This document shows, piece by piece, positions 28,101 through 39,400 of a stretch of DNA of 64,000 bases. Source of the DNA: Mycteria americana (taxonomy: Eukaryota; Chordata; Aves; Ciconiiformes; Ciconiidae); contig NC_134368.1 of assembly GCF_035582795.1 (NCBI RefSeq), positions 34,842,501-34,906,500 of the forward strand, read 5' to 3'. Numbering within the stretch: the stretch's first letter is position 1; every line of letters begins with the position of its first letter. The notes under the pieces were generated by a model. The model searched no databases, was not told where the DNA came from, and saw only the letters and a program-made list of their open reading frames with translations. The translations under genes and the position numbers were made by a program.

Positions 28101-30934
28101 TGCTAGATCAGGTCAGCCACAGCAGTTAGTCCTAATTCAGTCTGGAGGCTGGAAAAAGTGACCTCCAAAGGTATCTCCCAGCCAATTTGTAATTCCATAA
28201 ATTAAAGCATTTTTTTAAAGAAAAATGCAAACTCAGAAAGTATTTGCAATCACTTCCTGACTTTAAAAGGAAAGTCACATCACTGGTATTTCAAGTATCG
28301 CTAGTAATCGCAGTAAATGAACCATTTCACTACCACTAAAACATTTGAATTGGGTATTAAGAGCAAGCACCTCAAACTTTGTCCAAGAACTGATGCCTCT
28401 TGTAGACTAGGCATTAACAGGATGTGTGCTATGCATAAACCAGTGTCAGCAGCATCTTCCATTTATACCTCCAGTTTAAAGGTGGTCTCACATCATGGTC
28501 TTGAAATCTTGAAATCCTACAACTATCTTACCTTCAGCTTTCTCAAGTAAGAGTAATCACATTTGACTCACTAGGAGCAGACAGGTAAAACACCAAGTAA
28601 AACAAAAAACATACATCATCTTTATTGTGAGAACGGGCACACAAACCATAGCTGATGGACAAGTTCGTAGCCTTTCTTGTTTCACGGCAGTTTATTTACC
28701 AGCTCATACTCTCTACCACAACTCTATCAGACTGCCTGTTGGCATACACATCCTTAATTCCCAAACCCTCCTGGAATGATGGTGCAGCAAAATCCTCCTA
28801 CTTCCTAAATTCTTCAGACAAGATTATTCAGTCTGCTGCAATTCAACACTAGAGACCTGACCAGTCAGTATCTCTCTCCAGTAGCCTCAGCTACAACTCC
28901 AATAGGAGATGAATGGAGGCAAAACGCAAGTCTGTAATACTCCCAGCACCAAATACTCACACTCATCCAAGAGTACAATCACACTCGTTCAGGAGCACAA
29001 TGACTAAAAGCATTTCTTTTTTTGGCCAGTTGCATGGATTTACAGCTGATCTCACAGAGGAGAAAGGAGCACCATTTCACAGGTCACTCCACCCAGACCT
29101 CACAGATGTCAGCTGATTGCCATCAAACTGAACTAACAAGTCCAGGACACTGGACTTGTATGTATGGACCTCATACATTGCCAGGGGAACAGGGGAAAAA
29201 ACAGAGTTAAGCTATGCTTGTTTGTAGATAGCTACAAACATATTTTTCATAGTAATCAAAATTCCTCCTTCAACAGCCCTGGTTTTGCTTTAAAAAGGCC
29301 TGTCCACCTTTTTCACCGACATAAACGGGGCAAACACAGCAAGGAAACTGGCTCTGCAAGCAAGGTTTTCTTGTTTCTTCCTGTTAGAGACAGTACACAG
29401 AGTACACAGTAAAAGGTATTAGAGTTACTAGGAATACCAACTGTCAGAATAAAGTGCTACACCACACACATTCAGATTGTTTTACCCCACCTCAGGGAGT
29501 TTGCTGTACAGTCACTCTAAGCAGAAAGACAATCACCCCATACACATTCAGTGGGGTCTGCAGTAGGAACCAGTTAATCAAAACCCAATATGGGTTACAA
29601 CATCTCAGCTCCTAGTGCTTTGAGTGCACTAGTTTCATTTCCCTGCAGAATTCCCAAGTACTCTGTCTGGACACGTACTATTGCATGGTAACGTATATCC
29701 ACATTTATGTTAAATGCAAAAATGAGCTAGTGTCCTTTTTTTAGTAAGATATTTAAGATTACAAAAAGAAAAAGTAATTGTGAAATCCCTAAATATTTGA
29801 AGATTGCTGAGAGCACATTGGCAACTTAGCATTTAGATTTCAGTGACCTGGAAGAGCTAAAATACATTTTATGATGAAGTCAAACAGAATGACAGACCTG
29901 GGGGAACGATCTAAAGAGGAATGACAGTGACTGGAGAGTTGATACAAGCAGGCAATTCACAGATCGCATCACAGCCATCTACCAACAGCAGTATCGGTTC
30001 TTCCTCACGCAAAAACTAAACAGAATACTAACTGGAGCAGTTTGAGGTAAGTAACTTAAGTGGAAAAGTGCCAGAATCATTAAGGATTAATGCAATTCAT
30101 CAAAGGGAAGGAAAAGTCAATGAAATAAAACTAGAGTTAATATAGGTGCTAGGAATGGGAAAAGGAAAATCATACTGTTCAGTGGAAAGTTAAGAAAGAC
30201 TCATAATTAATATGTTTGTCACTTAGAGGACGAAGAAAATTATCAAACAGCATTGATTTTTTTTCAGGTACTAAAGTATACGTATGCATAGCCAATATAC
30301 TTTGTGGAATAATCTCAGCGACAACAAAGAAAATAGGAAAGCAGAAAACAACTCTTCCCATGCCTCTGTCAGAGCAACTGCTGAGTCTAAAAACATCTTT
30401 ATACATGAATTAGGAAAAGAAAAAATCTCCACAGTGCAAGTACTCCCTCAAAAAGAACTAGGCTGTTATCACTCTCACTTTTATGTTTGCTTAAAAGAAA
30501 CTGTACAGCTGCCAGTAACACTTCACAAACACGGAAGAAGCACTAACTCTTGTTTCCCTTTCCACAAGAAATGAAGTAAAGCAGAATAAAGACCATTAAC
30601 CTTGTCCAGCTTGAACTCCAAACTACTGCACAGCCTGAGCATACCACAAACTCGTCAGGTAATCCACTGAATTCGTGGGATAAAGGCAACTTTAAAAGGG
30701 CTTGATTTTCACAATTAAACAGTAAATCAGGATACACTATGAAACTGAATGAAGAGAACAAAATGACCTAAACAGAGATAGGGACTTTGGGGCAGGCAAT
30801 CACTTCAGCAGTTTCTGCTGGATCATAACACATGTGGCACTTATACTCACACAGGTATCTCTCAATGCCACACAATCATAATACAGCAGTGGCACACTTT
30901 AGCATCTTATATGAATATGTAACACACCACATTT

Positions 30935-31010
30935 ATATATATATAATGTATACATTTACAATGTATAAAACACATAATGTATAAAAATATATGTATGTTT
31001 TTATTTTTAT
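30935..31010 (+). repeat. TA-rich degenerate tandem patch
   Basis: Several copies of an AATGTATA-like word (aatgtata, then aatgtataaa twice) sit among TATATA runs. It is a local simple repeat in AT-rich DNA. Confidence 0.7.
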
Positions 31011-32393
31011 ATCTATAAAATCAGTCCCACACGATCAGCTGGCTAATCTGCATTCCACAGTTTCTATTACAAGTCTAAGTAATTATTTTGCTAGATTGCC
31101 AAGACCATTAGTTACTTGACATGTTAGATCTCCGCTCAACGTTAAGTCCTACTATTTAAAAAAAAAAAAAAAAAGCCTCCCAAGCGTTGACATTTTTCGT
31201 AACAATCCACCTCTGTGCACGAATCTTGGCTCTTCCTAAAAAAGAAACCCACTTCTTCATACATGATTGCAGACAAAAGTTTGAAACCACAAAATACAAG
31301 AGTTAGAAATAGAAGCCCCAAATGCATTTAGAGCATCATTATTCTGTCAATTCTTGACTTTGTCAAGGCCTTCACATTGCATTTTTGCAGACTTAGTCTT
31401 ACAGCTGAAATCAATACCTCAGAAGTGACTAAAACACATGAGAACCAGGAACAGTTATGCATCCAACAGTAAGGCTTGCTATTTATTGAATCTAAATTGC
31501 TCAAAAAGATACCATGAAACCAGTTTTAAGGTGCCAGCTACTAAAAGTCTAACATTTGTTCAAATATTTTCAAGTTATGGAAACTTTACACACAGAATCA
31601 CATTTACCCTGGATGGCAAAGGATACTAGGGAAAGTTTTAGCATCAGAGTTACCAGGTTATTATCACTATTTAGCCACAGTTCTGAGGCAGCGTGATCTC
31701 AGCCAGAAATCAGAACTCTACAGGAGTTTAGAAATGACTATATGAATTTTAAATACAGCTTTGTTACCACATGTACAATTAAGCTCCATAAAAACAGAGC
31801 TCAAAAAGCAACCTATTGCTCACCCACGGTAATTAGCACTGGGAGAACTCAGTTAGCCCCAGTGGCTGGTATGGAGTCACGCGAGCCAGCCGCTACTATG
31901 CATTGCTGTAGTTCCACAGGAGCACAGTGCACGTCACGAGGAATAAACAATTTTTAATACCTGTCTTATTTAGTAATCCAGACAGTGAACTCCATCATAT
32001 TGGTCACACCATCCACTCTGAAAACCTCACTGATATAAACCAGGTTGAAACTTTTTTTTCTGGGAGCAGAAAAGCTTTATGATATGAAAAACTTACCTCT
32101 CCTCACTTGAGGAGAGTATTGAGTTCATTTAGAAAAAGGAGAAGGAAGAAAATTATTAACCATGAGCTGGCGTAAGTATCAGCTGATGTGTCAGACTTAG
32201 TATCAACAACACTTTACATTACAGCTACTTTCAGACTGTGACCAACCTTATAAATGCATAGGCAATGACCAATAACAATTTATTTTACTTAAGTGAAAGT
32301 CATGTATCTGCCACAGTGTGAGACTTCATCTTTTAGATAACCCCCTGGTGTGGGGTTTAACCAACTCTACTGTCCATCACATCACAGGCATAA

Positions 32394-32418
32394 ACCAACC
32401 AAACCAACCAACCCACCA
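32394..32418 (+). repeat. (AACC)n short tandem repeat
   Basis: About six slightly degenerate AACC/AACCA units lie upstream of the G-rich tract near the CpG island. Confidence 0.7.
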
Positions 32419-32539
32419 AAGCACAGCCTTAGTCCTGGTGGCAGCCCGTCAGAGCCGCGTCTGAAGCAAGAACCTACATATCCCTAACGAGAAGGGGATG
32501 CTCGGTTCTCAGCTTTGATCATAAACTAGAAAAAACACT

Positions 32540-32571
32540 GGGGGGGTGGGGGGGGGGGGAAGGTAGGGGGG
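32540..32571 (+). repeat. Poly-G tract, strong G-quadruplex motif
   Basis: Seven G, one T, twelve G, then AAGGTA and six G. It lies about 400 bp beyond the CpG island edge, on the strand opposite to the presumed transcript. Such a run is also prone to assembly and sequencing length errors. Confidence 0.9.
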
Positions 32572-32730
32572 AAAGCTTCAGTTGTTTTGAGAGGGATGTT
32601 TGCTCAGGCTTTTTTTTTGTTTTATTTTAAATATCTGCACTCTCACGTTGGCCTTGGAACAATGGTATCAAGTTTAAGCTCAATGTCCTTTTCAAGCGCA
32701 GGCTCTCCTCTCCCTGCCAACCTTGCGCGA

Positions 32731-32739
32731 TATAAATAG
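32731..32739 (+). promoter_or_regulatory. Isolated TATA-box match (TATAAATAG)
   Basis: A good TATA box with GC-rich flanks (gcgcga before, gcagcaagcgg after) lies 200 bp left of the CpG island on the plus strand. A start about 30 bp downstream would transcribe rightward, against the presumed leftward gene. No transcript evidence is visible in the sequence. Confidence 0.25.
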
Positions 32740-33352
32740 CAGCAAGCGGAGGAGCGAGCAATTAAAGATACTCTTAAAATCTCAAGAGTGCTAGTGCTCT
32801 TACTGTAGGACCGAAGCAGTCCGGGTGCACAACAGCAAGCTCTATCACATTTTAAACATCTCAAACACGATGTCGGCATTCAACTAGCTAAAAAGCTACG
32901 CCAGCAATATACAATTTCCATACCTTTAGAAATAAAAAACCCCAAACGCATAACTAACGCGCCCCTGAAGTTTCGACTCCCCAGCCCAGCGGCAAGGCCC
33001 CTCAGAGCGGACCTCGCTGCCGCTGCACCTGTGCTGCTTACCCCGGCTGTGGCTCGGGCACAGTCACACCTTGTGGAGCGCAGGGGAGCGCGGGAGGCGG
33101 TTAATCGCCGAAAAGAGGAGAGAACAGAAAGTAAGAGAAGCACAGAGCGGCGGTCGTCCCCGGGCCGCGGCACTGACCCACTTCCCCGGCCACACATCTC
33201 GGCGCCCAGGCAGACCCGGCCCCGCTCCACGCCGCTCCCGCGCCCCGTTATGCGGCCGCCCCCGCGCACCGCCCCGGGAAGCCCGCGCTGGGGTACCGGG
33301 GGGAGGAGGGGGGAGAACTAATACTTTTTTAAAAAAAGAAGTCGGTACTTAC

Positions 33353-33520
33353 GCCGGCGCTTGCACGCCACCCCTCACTTGTAGCTGGGTTACACAGGAG
33401 CAAACTGCCCCGAACCGCCGCGCCGCGCTGCAGCCGCGCTTGCCGCCGGCACCGCGGCCTCCTCCGCCCCCGCGGAGGCCCCGGCAGCGCCGCGCCCGCG
33501 TCCAGCCCGCCCGCTCCTCG
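33353..33520 (-). other. Candidate alternative first exon ending at GGC|GTAAGT
   Basis: The minus strand carries a full GTAAGT at 33,347-33,352 preceded by GCGCCGGC. The intron side is a perfect consensus; the last exonic base is C, which is less usual. The upstream limit is unknown. A third donor, CCGGG|GTAAGC with last exonic base 33,042, may serve yet another 5' exon. Confidence 0.4.
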
Positions 33521-33614
33521 CGAGGGCCGGGGCGGCCGCAGCAGCGCTGCGCTGCGCCTCCCGCGCTGCGCCCCTCCGCCGCCTCACCAGCGGCTCCGCG
33601 CCCCCTCCCGGACC

Positions 33615-33636
33615 GGGTCGGGTCGGGTCGGGTCGT
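33615..33636 (+). repeat. Short GGGTC tandem repeat in the CpG island
   Basis: Just over four GGGTC units follow one another. G-triplets spaced by two bases make a short G-quadruplex-capable tract close to the presumed transcription start. Confidence 0.85.
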
Positions 33637-33710
33637 CCCGAGCGAGGCCCCGCAGCCGCGCTCCGCCCGCACCTGCCCTACAGCGGGCCCCGTACTCCGC
33701 TCCCCTCACC

Positions 33711-33900
33711 TGGCGCCGGGCCGCAGGGCCGGGCCGCCCTTGGGCGGTGCTTTTGTCGGCGGGGGCGTGGGGGCTACTGCCCGCCCCGGAGGGGGCCCGG
33801 CCGCGCTGCGGCGGGCGGTGAGGGAGGCGCAGGTAGCTGAGCGGGGGAACTGGGTCAGCGACTAAAAATACCGCGCGGGAGCGAGGAGCAGGATCTCTGC
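33711..33900 (-). other. Candidate non-coding first exon ending at CAG|GTGAGG
   Basis: The minus strand has GCGCCAG|GTGAGGGG with the last exonic base at 33,710. This is close to the donor consensus and inside the CpG island. The 5' limit is a guess; no start codon context or protein can be assigned. It may be a first exon of the leftward gene (MTUS1 by synteny). Confidence 0.4.
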
Positions 33901-36448
33901 GCGGCGCCCGGGGAAGCTGTCGCCCCTCCTGGGGCTTGTCGGCGGTGCCGGCGCCGTTCCGGGCGGAGCGGGGCCCGGCGGACGGGAGGCCTCCCCGCAG
34001 CCGGGCCGCGGCAGGCGGTCACGGGCAGGCGGTGACCTTGCCCCAGCCAGGCGAGGTGCGCTAGTTCAAAATCACAACCGACGACGACAAAACCTGGTTT
34101 TAATTTTTAACCGCGTGTGGCTTCATAGACAGTGCGTGGGGTGAGAAGATCTCCCGTGGCTGGAGGGCCGGGCCGCTGCCTTCGAGCCCGGCGGCCTTGC
34201 CTGGGGTAAATCACCAGCCGGGGAGCGGCAGGTCGGGACGGGCTGCATTCCGGCGGCAGGGCCCGGGCCGGGCCGCGCTCCCTCACGCCCCGGGCCCGTG
34301 CGGGACGTGGCTGCCTGGCCCCGTCGTGCCCGGGGCTGCTGTCCCAAACGAGGGAGCGTGGAAAACGCAGATTGCTCCTGTGAAGTCAGCTGAGAGCTGT
34401 CACGGGTGTGCGGTTAGCATAATGGTGCGCAGCAACACTGGGGCAATGTCCAGGTTACAGCAACAAAAAGTCCCAGGAGGCTCTGGTTTAAGTTTCCTGA
34501 TGGCCTAAGTGCCGCAATGCCGGACTTCTGCTAAGCTTTGCGTTTATGCAAAATAGCTTACAAATGCAAACCACATACAAAGTGTTTGAGTTTAGTAGCG
34601 ACTGGCCACAACTTTAACTCTGCCTTTTAGCACCCTGTTCCTGGTATTACTTGCTGCCACTTTGTGCTTGATGTCCTGGATTTGAGTGGTAGTAGAGCCA
34701 ACGCTTTCCTCCAGGGTCTGTCCTCTTGCGGGTTTCGGTGGGGAAGGTACATCTCGTGGCAGTCCCCCTGACCCCATGGAGTGGTTGCTGGGGATTCGGC
34801 GCTGAAGTAGTGTCTTCAGCTGGTGGTGCTGCCCGTAACAGGAAGCAGAGAGGGAAAATCTTTTACTCATCTTTACAAAACCCCAAAAAGTAAGTTTTGC
34901 CTATGCGATGTCCAAGGAGCAGAAGCCTTCAAATGCCAGCAAGGCTGGAGACGCTTACCCGGCATGTCTGGTGCACAAGGGCACAGCAGCCTTCAGGCTC
35001 ACCATGTGCCAATGTAGGAGTCTGTATCCAGGACAGATCTGGTGACTCCATAGGAAATGCTTTCTTGCCATCAAGCTAATTCCCTGACCTTCCCCTCCAC
35101 CCTCCTCTACTATATATAGTTGCTGGCTATTTATGTATGTGATGAATATGATTCAGAATTAAACATGCCAGGAAGACACTGAATCTTTCAACCTAATAAT
35201 TAAAAAAGGAATATAGTATGATTGCTTTGTTTCATCACCACATGAAAGAGAACTATTTATTTTTGCTGTGGTTAGCTTAGTAGTAACAAACAAAATATTT
35301 TATTCCCATCCGTGAAAAGGAATCTTGCCCATCTTTATGGGCTTCATCCAAAGCGTGCTGGAGTCAGTAGTATTACACATTAGCACGTGACTGCAAATCT
35401 AGAGAGCCAGATTAGAGCAAGAGTGCTTTTGGGCTACAAGACTGAGCATTGTACAAGACCTGGACACCCCGAGAGGGAATAACGCCAATCTTTAGTGAGG
35501 GTCCATACGGTGCTCCAGATCTTGGGAGGCAAACCCTTCAGCGGCACAGCTGAAGCACCCTGGCAGGAGTCTGCTGCTGTGGCTGGACGTGTGGAGCGAG
35601 GGACATCGTGAGATTTTTCTGGTGTCACTCGATTACTGCTCATGTGAAACTGAGTGATAGATAGTTGACATAGCCAGGCTTTTAGCAAAGTTCACAGGCA
35701 TGGTTCCAACTGTATGTATCGAGGCTAATCTCAATTACAACTTAAAAATGCCTGTGTCGCTGTGGGGATGGTCTGGAAAGTATCGACTGATCGTTACAGC
35801 TGAAAGCTTGTCATGTTGATCTTTATCCCACCAAAGATCACAGTTCATTCAGTGTTTGCTGCAACCATTCCACTCTGATGGCTGTTTCATTTTTCCTGGT
35901 TTTGTTGTTTGTCTAGGCCTTTCATACAGCAGTAATCAAGGGAAAAAATAAATTTAAAAACCAGAGACTTGGATTCTTTTAAAATGAGATTGTAATGAGG
36001 GAATTCAGGAACAGTTGCACTGCCATTCCTTTAAAATCTTCCCACTTGGGAAGATGGTATTCAGGTTGATGGTGATAGTTGAAATCACTACGTGGTAGAA
36101 AATTTTGTCATCAAAGTGGAAAAATCTCATCAAGGAGGATTTCAAAGTGGCCAAGGACTCTCAATGCAAGGAAGGAGGCGGAACTAGAGAGGCCACTGAG
36201 GTCTGTATAATTTACATTTTTTGCATCATTTGCTCTTGGAAGTCCCTTTCCTGGGATTCTAATCAAAAGGTGTTGGAAAACAGTTGTTCTGATCAAAACC
36301 TCCTGACAGCCCTTTCTTCTCTTGCTAAGTAGCCATGAAATGACTTTTGCTTCTCTGCCTTTTTTTTTCCTCCTCAGCTCTTCTGGTCCATGCATTTTGA
36401 GTTTCATAAATATAGGAGGAAGACTGCAGTATCATGTCACTTAATGTT

Positions 36449-36490
36449 GAAAAAGGAGGGAAGGAAAAAAGAAAGAGGAGGGAAGAAAGG
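36449..36490 (+). repeat. 42-nt uninterrupted purine tract
   Basis: Every base from 36,449 to 36,490 is A or G (gaaaaaggagggaagg and on), within a broader 110-bp purine-rich zone. Such tracts can form triplex DNA. The many open frames here follow from the base bias. Confidence 0.85.
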
Positions 36491-39400
36491 CAAAAAACTT
36501 ACATGAGGAAGAGAAATAAAAGACAAAGGATGACGAGGGGGAAGGTAACCAAGACCACAAAGAGGAATAAAGCATGGGAAAGAATTGGAGAGACCAGAGC
36601 AAGGGGTGAATATCACAATAGGCGGGACACGGAAGAAATGGAGCAACCAACAGGTTTTTATATTCTTTCATCATTTCTTGTTAATAGGTGTTAGTCAGGA
36701 GTAGGCTCCATTAATGCCTCTGAAGGGGCTGGAACGAAACTACCTTGAGATGGGTGTATGTCTGTCTTTAATAATAGATAGGATTGCAGCAGGTGTAAAT
36801 AATTTGAAATAGTACCAGGTAACTTGTGTATCAATAACAGTAAAAATGCAGCAGCACAGGATGGCCAAGTCTGTGCCCTGTTGGTACCTAGGGTAATGGA
36901 TGGGTTTGAATAGGTTGTTAGGGAACTCACTCAGTTTCTGCTCCTGACTCTTCACGGTTGCTCATGTACTTTAATATGGTAATCGGCTACAAAAGCAGTC
37001 TTGTAACAGGAATTGACATTCAAATTTCCCCGCTCCCAGCTAGGTACCTTAATTGTTGCATTTCGAAGTGATGCCTTGCTTCCCTGGCCCAGTGAATGTG
37101 GATTAGTTTGCTCAGAATTACAGCCTTTCAGCAGGCACAATGAAAGGCATTCCTCCCAGTTAGCCTCTGGCCTGGTGATGAAGGGAGTTTCCTGGGAAGT
37201 GCCAGATAGGGATTCAGTGTCGTCCTCAGGACTCTCCTGGTCTAAGCTCTACCTGTTTAGCTGCTGAGAGGACCTCTCCTTCCTCCTGTCATGCTTTTGA
37301 AAGACACCAAAATCTAAGTGCAGACCCTGCTCCAGCATAACTCAAGAATTAAATGCTTTAGATGCCAAGAAGATTGTAGTTGCAGTGTCAGCAGTTGGCA
37401 ACTCAGGTGCTTCTCACGCTGGCTGTTAGAGATTCTGGTCCAAGGTACCGATGCTTCTGGTGTGGTGGGGAATGGGGGCACCTGGCCCAGAGCTGGGTGC
37501 TCCTGGCTAGGAAACTGGTGCCAGAACTTGGGGACTGCAGCTCTTAACACTGCAACACCTTGGCCTGTGGTGGATTTATAGTCTGTGATAAGTTCTATCT
37601 TGGCTGTATTTGGGAAAACACCATGTTGTGGATTTGTTCATGTTACACAGCAGTGTGTTCACGGGTGATTCTCGGCATTGCAAAGCTGACTTCTGTCAGA
37701 TAAAATTCCAGCAGGCCGGAGGTTAATGTACTCTGTTGTGATGCTTTTTTTTTTTTTTTTTGAGGTGGGGAGAGGGCCAGTGGAGACATGTAGTGAATGT
37801 CAATAACTGCACTTAATTTCTTTGGCAAGTGGTAAGTACTGTTCCCCTTTGTTTGCTTTTGCAGACTACATTTAAAGTACTGCATAATATAAAGCAAACC
37901 TTTCTGGAGGCCAGTGCCAATTTTGGTTGAAGAAAAGTATAGCACCACAGTTGAAAGTCTTCATTATCTTCTGAGGCTCAATTACTAATGAATATTCTTT
38001 AATTTTTGTTACCACATACTTCACATTCTGCCCAAGGCCTATTCGAATAAAATTGTATACTTCAGGCTTTGACAACATAGTGATGATGTATGCTAGAGAA
38101 AATCATTAGGAGTAGTCCTGCTGAAAATGTTGAAAATGTCTTTGGATGGTAATTTGGGCTCGATCCTGTAATTTTACTGGTGATTTTACCTGTCATGGCT
38201 ACAAGTAAAATCATTCTAAGAATCCTTGCTATTTCTCCTCCACAGTTCAGAAGAGAATCAGACAGACTGTGGGTATCCCCACAAAAAGTATTGGTGAACA
38301 GACCACAGATCTCTGGGCTAAATTAATCCTTTAAGTTTTTTTTTTTCACATGCTTTTCACTAAAACAAGGTTCAGTCCTCAACTTATAAGCAGCACTGGT
38401 GGAGAACTAGAAAATACTCTTAATGCTTTAACCATTAGACTAATTGTAGTTCACTTGATTCCCTAATGTAATAAAACTCTTCCTTTTGTGGGCCATTATC
38501 TGTTAGATAAACCCCTACATTGTACATGTTATTAATTATTTATTCCTTCCATTATTCTTAAATGCACAGTAAAGAATTGGCTCATTGTTTCTAGCACAAT
38601 TCATAAGAACAACTCTGCTCAATAATTTTTGGAAGCATTTTGTTATGGCAAATAAAGTAATAAGGAAAGTTTTTTAATAAGGAAAGTAAGTTTCATCTTC
38701 TATGGAGTTAAGATATCAGTTTAACCATTTTATTCCTATTAATATTTAGAGAACTTGAGCTAGGAGGTTTTTTTTTCCTTCCTGATATTAGTGATTGAGA
38801 ATTTGTATATTTTTCTTCTAGATTATTTTAATTACTTTTCTATTTTTTCTAGTTAGAAGAAAAATTGACTAATTTTCCCCCTTCTTTAGTGTCATTTCAA
38901 TGAGCTTACATAGCGATATGCAGAATGACAACTTTACTGTTCTGTACCTACAGTTACCCCTTGGTACTTTCCACATATGCTATTTCCTAAGCAAACATAC
39001 TTTCACATAAGCAGGTTTATGGAAAAATACCAAATATGGCTATTTGTCTATTCTGAGAGGAAAAAAAGGAGATTGTATAGCCAACATGACAGCCCAGCAG
39101 AGTTATCTTTAAAACAGTATTTTCAATCCGTGTGAGTACAATTGAGAATTTAATTGCCTTTGTCAAGGCAATGGGGAAGGAATGTTACAGCAAGGGAGAT
39201 GCCTAAACCTTGAGAAAGTATAGTGGCTGGGAGGATGGCTGCTAGGAAAGGTTAAATCACAGATCACATGAAGAAGATGTTTGAGAGGTTCATATATTGC
39301 CACAATGTGAAGACTTCCAGTCAAACCTCCCACTTCCTAAGAGAATAGTGGTGTTCTTTGTAGATGTCAGGAAATGACTGAACAGAAAGAACATTTAGAA

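Larger units (their letters stand above)
1..32530 (-). other. Long non-coding stretch, presumed first intron(s) of the leftward gene
   Basis: No exon with recognisable protein similarity was seen on either strand, and the large MTUS1 coding exon and coiled-coil exons are absent. Contents are unique AT-rich DNA, an AAT microsatellite (1,008-1,152), GT/T-rich tracts (6,940-7,010 and 10,795-10,830), many A or T runs (for example 14,228, 17,036, 22,229, 23,710 and 31,157), a locally GC-richer island (8,700-9,060) and an AT-repeat patch (30,935-31,010). Its status as an intron rests on the direction of splice donors in the CpG island. Confidence 0.55.
32950..34345. promoter_or_regulatory. CpG island promoter, probably of MTUS1
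   Basis: About 1.4 kb of very GC-rich, CpG-dense DNA stands in an otherwise AT-rich window. It has many GC-box matches (GGGCGG near 33,743, 33,803 and 33,961; CCGCCC types near 33,465 and 33,780) and a short GGGTC tandem. Three good donor matches on the minus strand (after 33,710, 33,353 and 33,042) suggest leftward transcription with alternative first exons. In mammals MTUS1 lies 3' of FGL1 in the same orientation, so this is most likely its promoter. Plus-strand donor-like sites also occur (near 33,810 and 33,828), so divergent transcription is possible. The gene identity is inferred from synteny only. Confidence 0.8.

Noticed and set aside
33071..33865. 264-codon plus-strand open frame, the longest in the window
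   Set aside because: It lies wholly in the CpG island, where stops are rare because of GC content. The translation is low-complexity Arg/Pro/Ala/Gly with no domain, and overlapping frames on both strands are open too.
34405..34470. tRNA-like A-box (ggttagcataatgg) in the CpG island flank
   Set aside because: No matching B-box or cloverleaf pairing downstream; the resemblance is limited to one short word.
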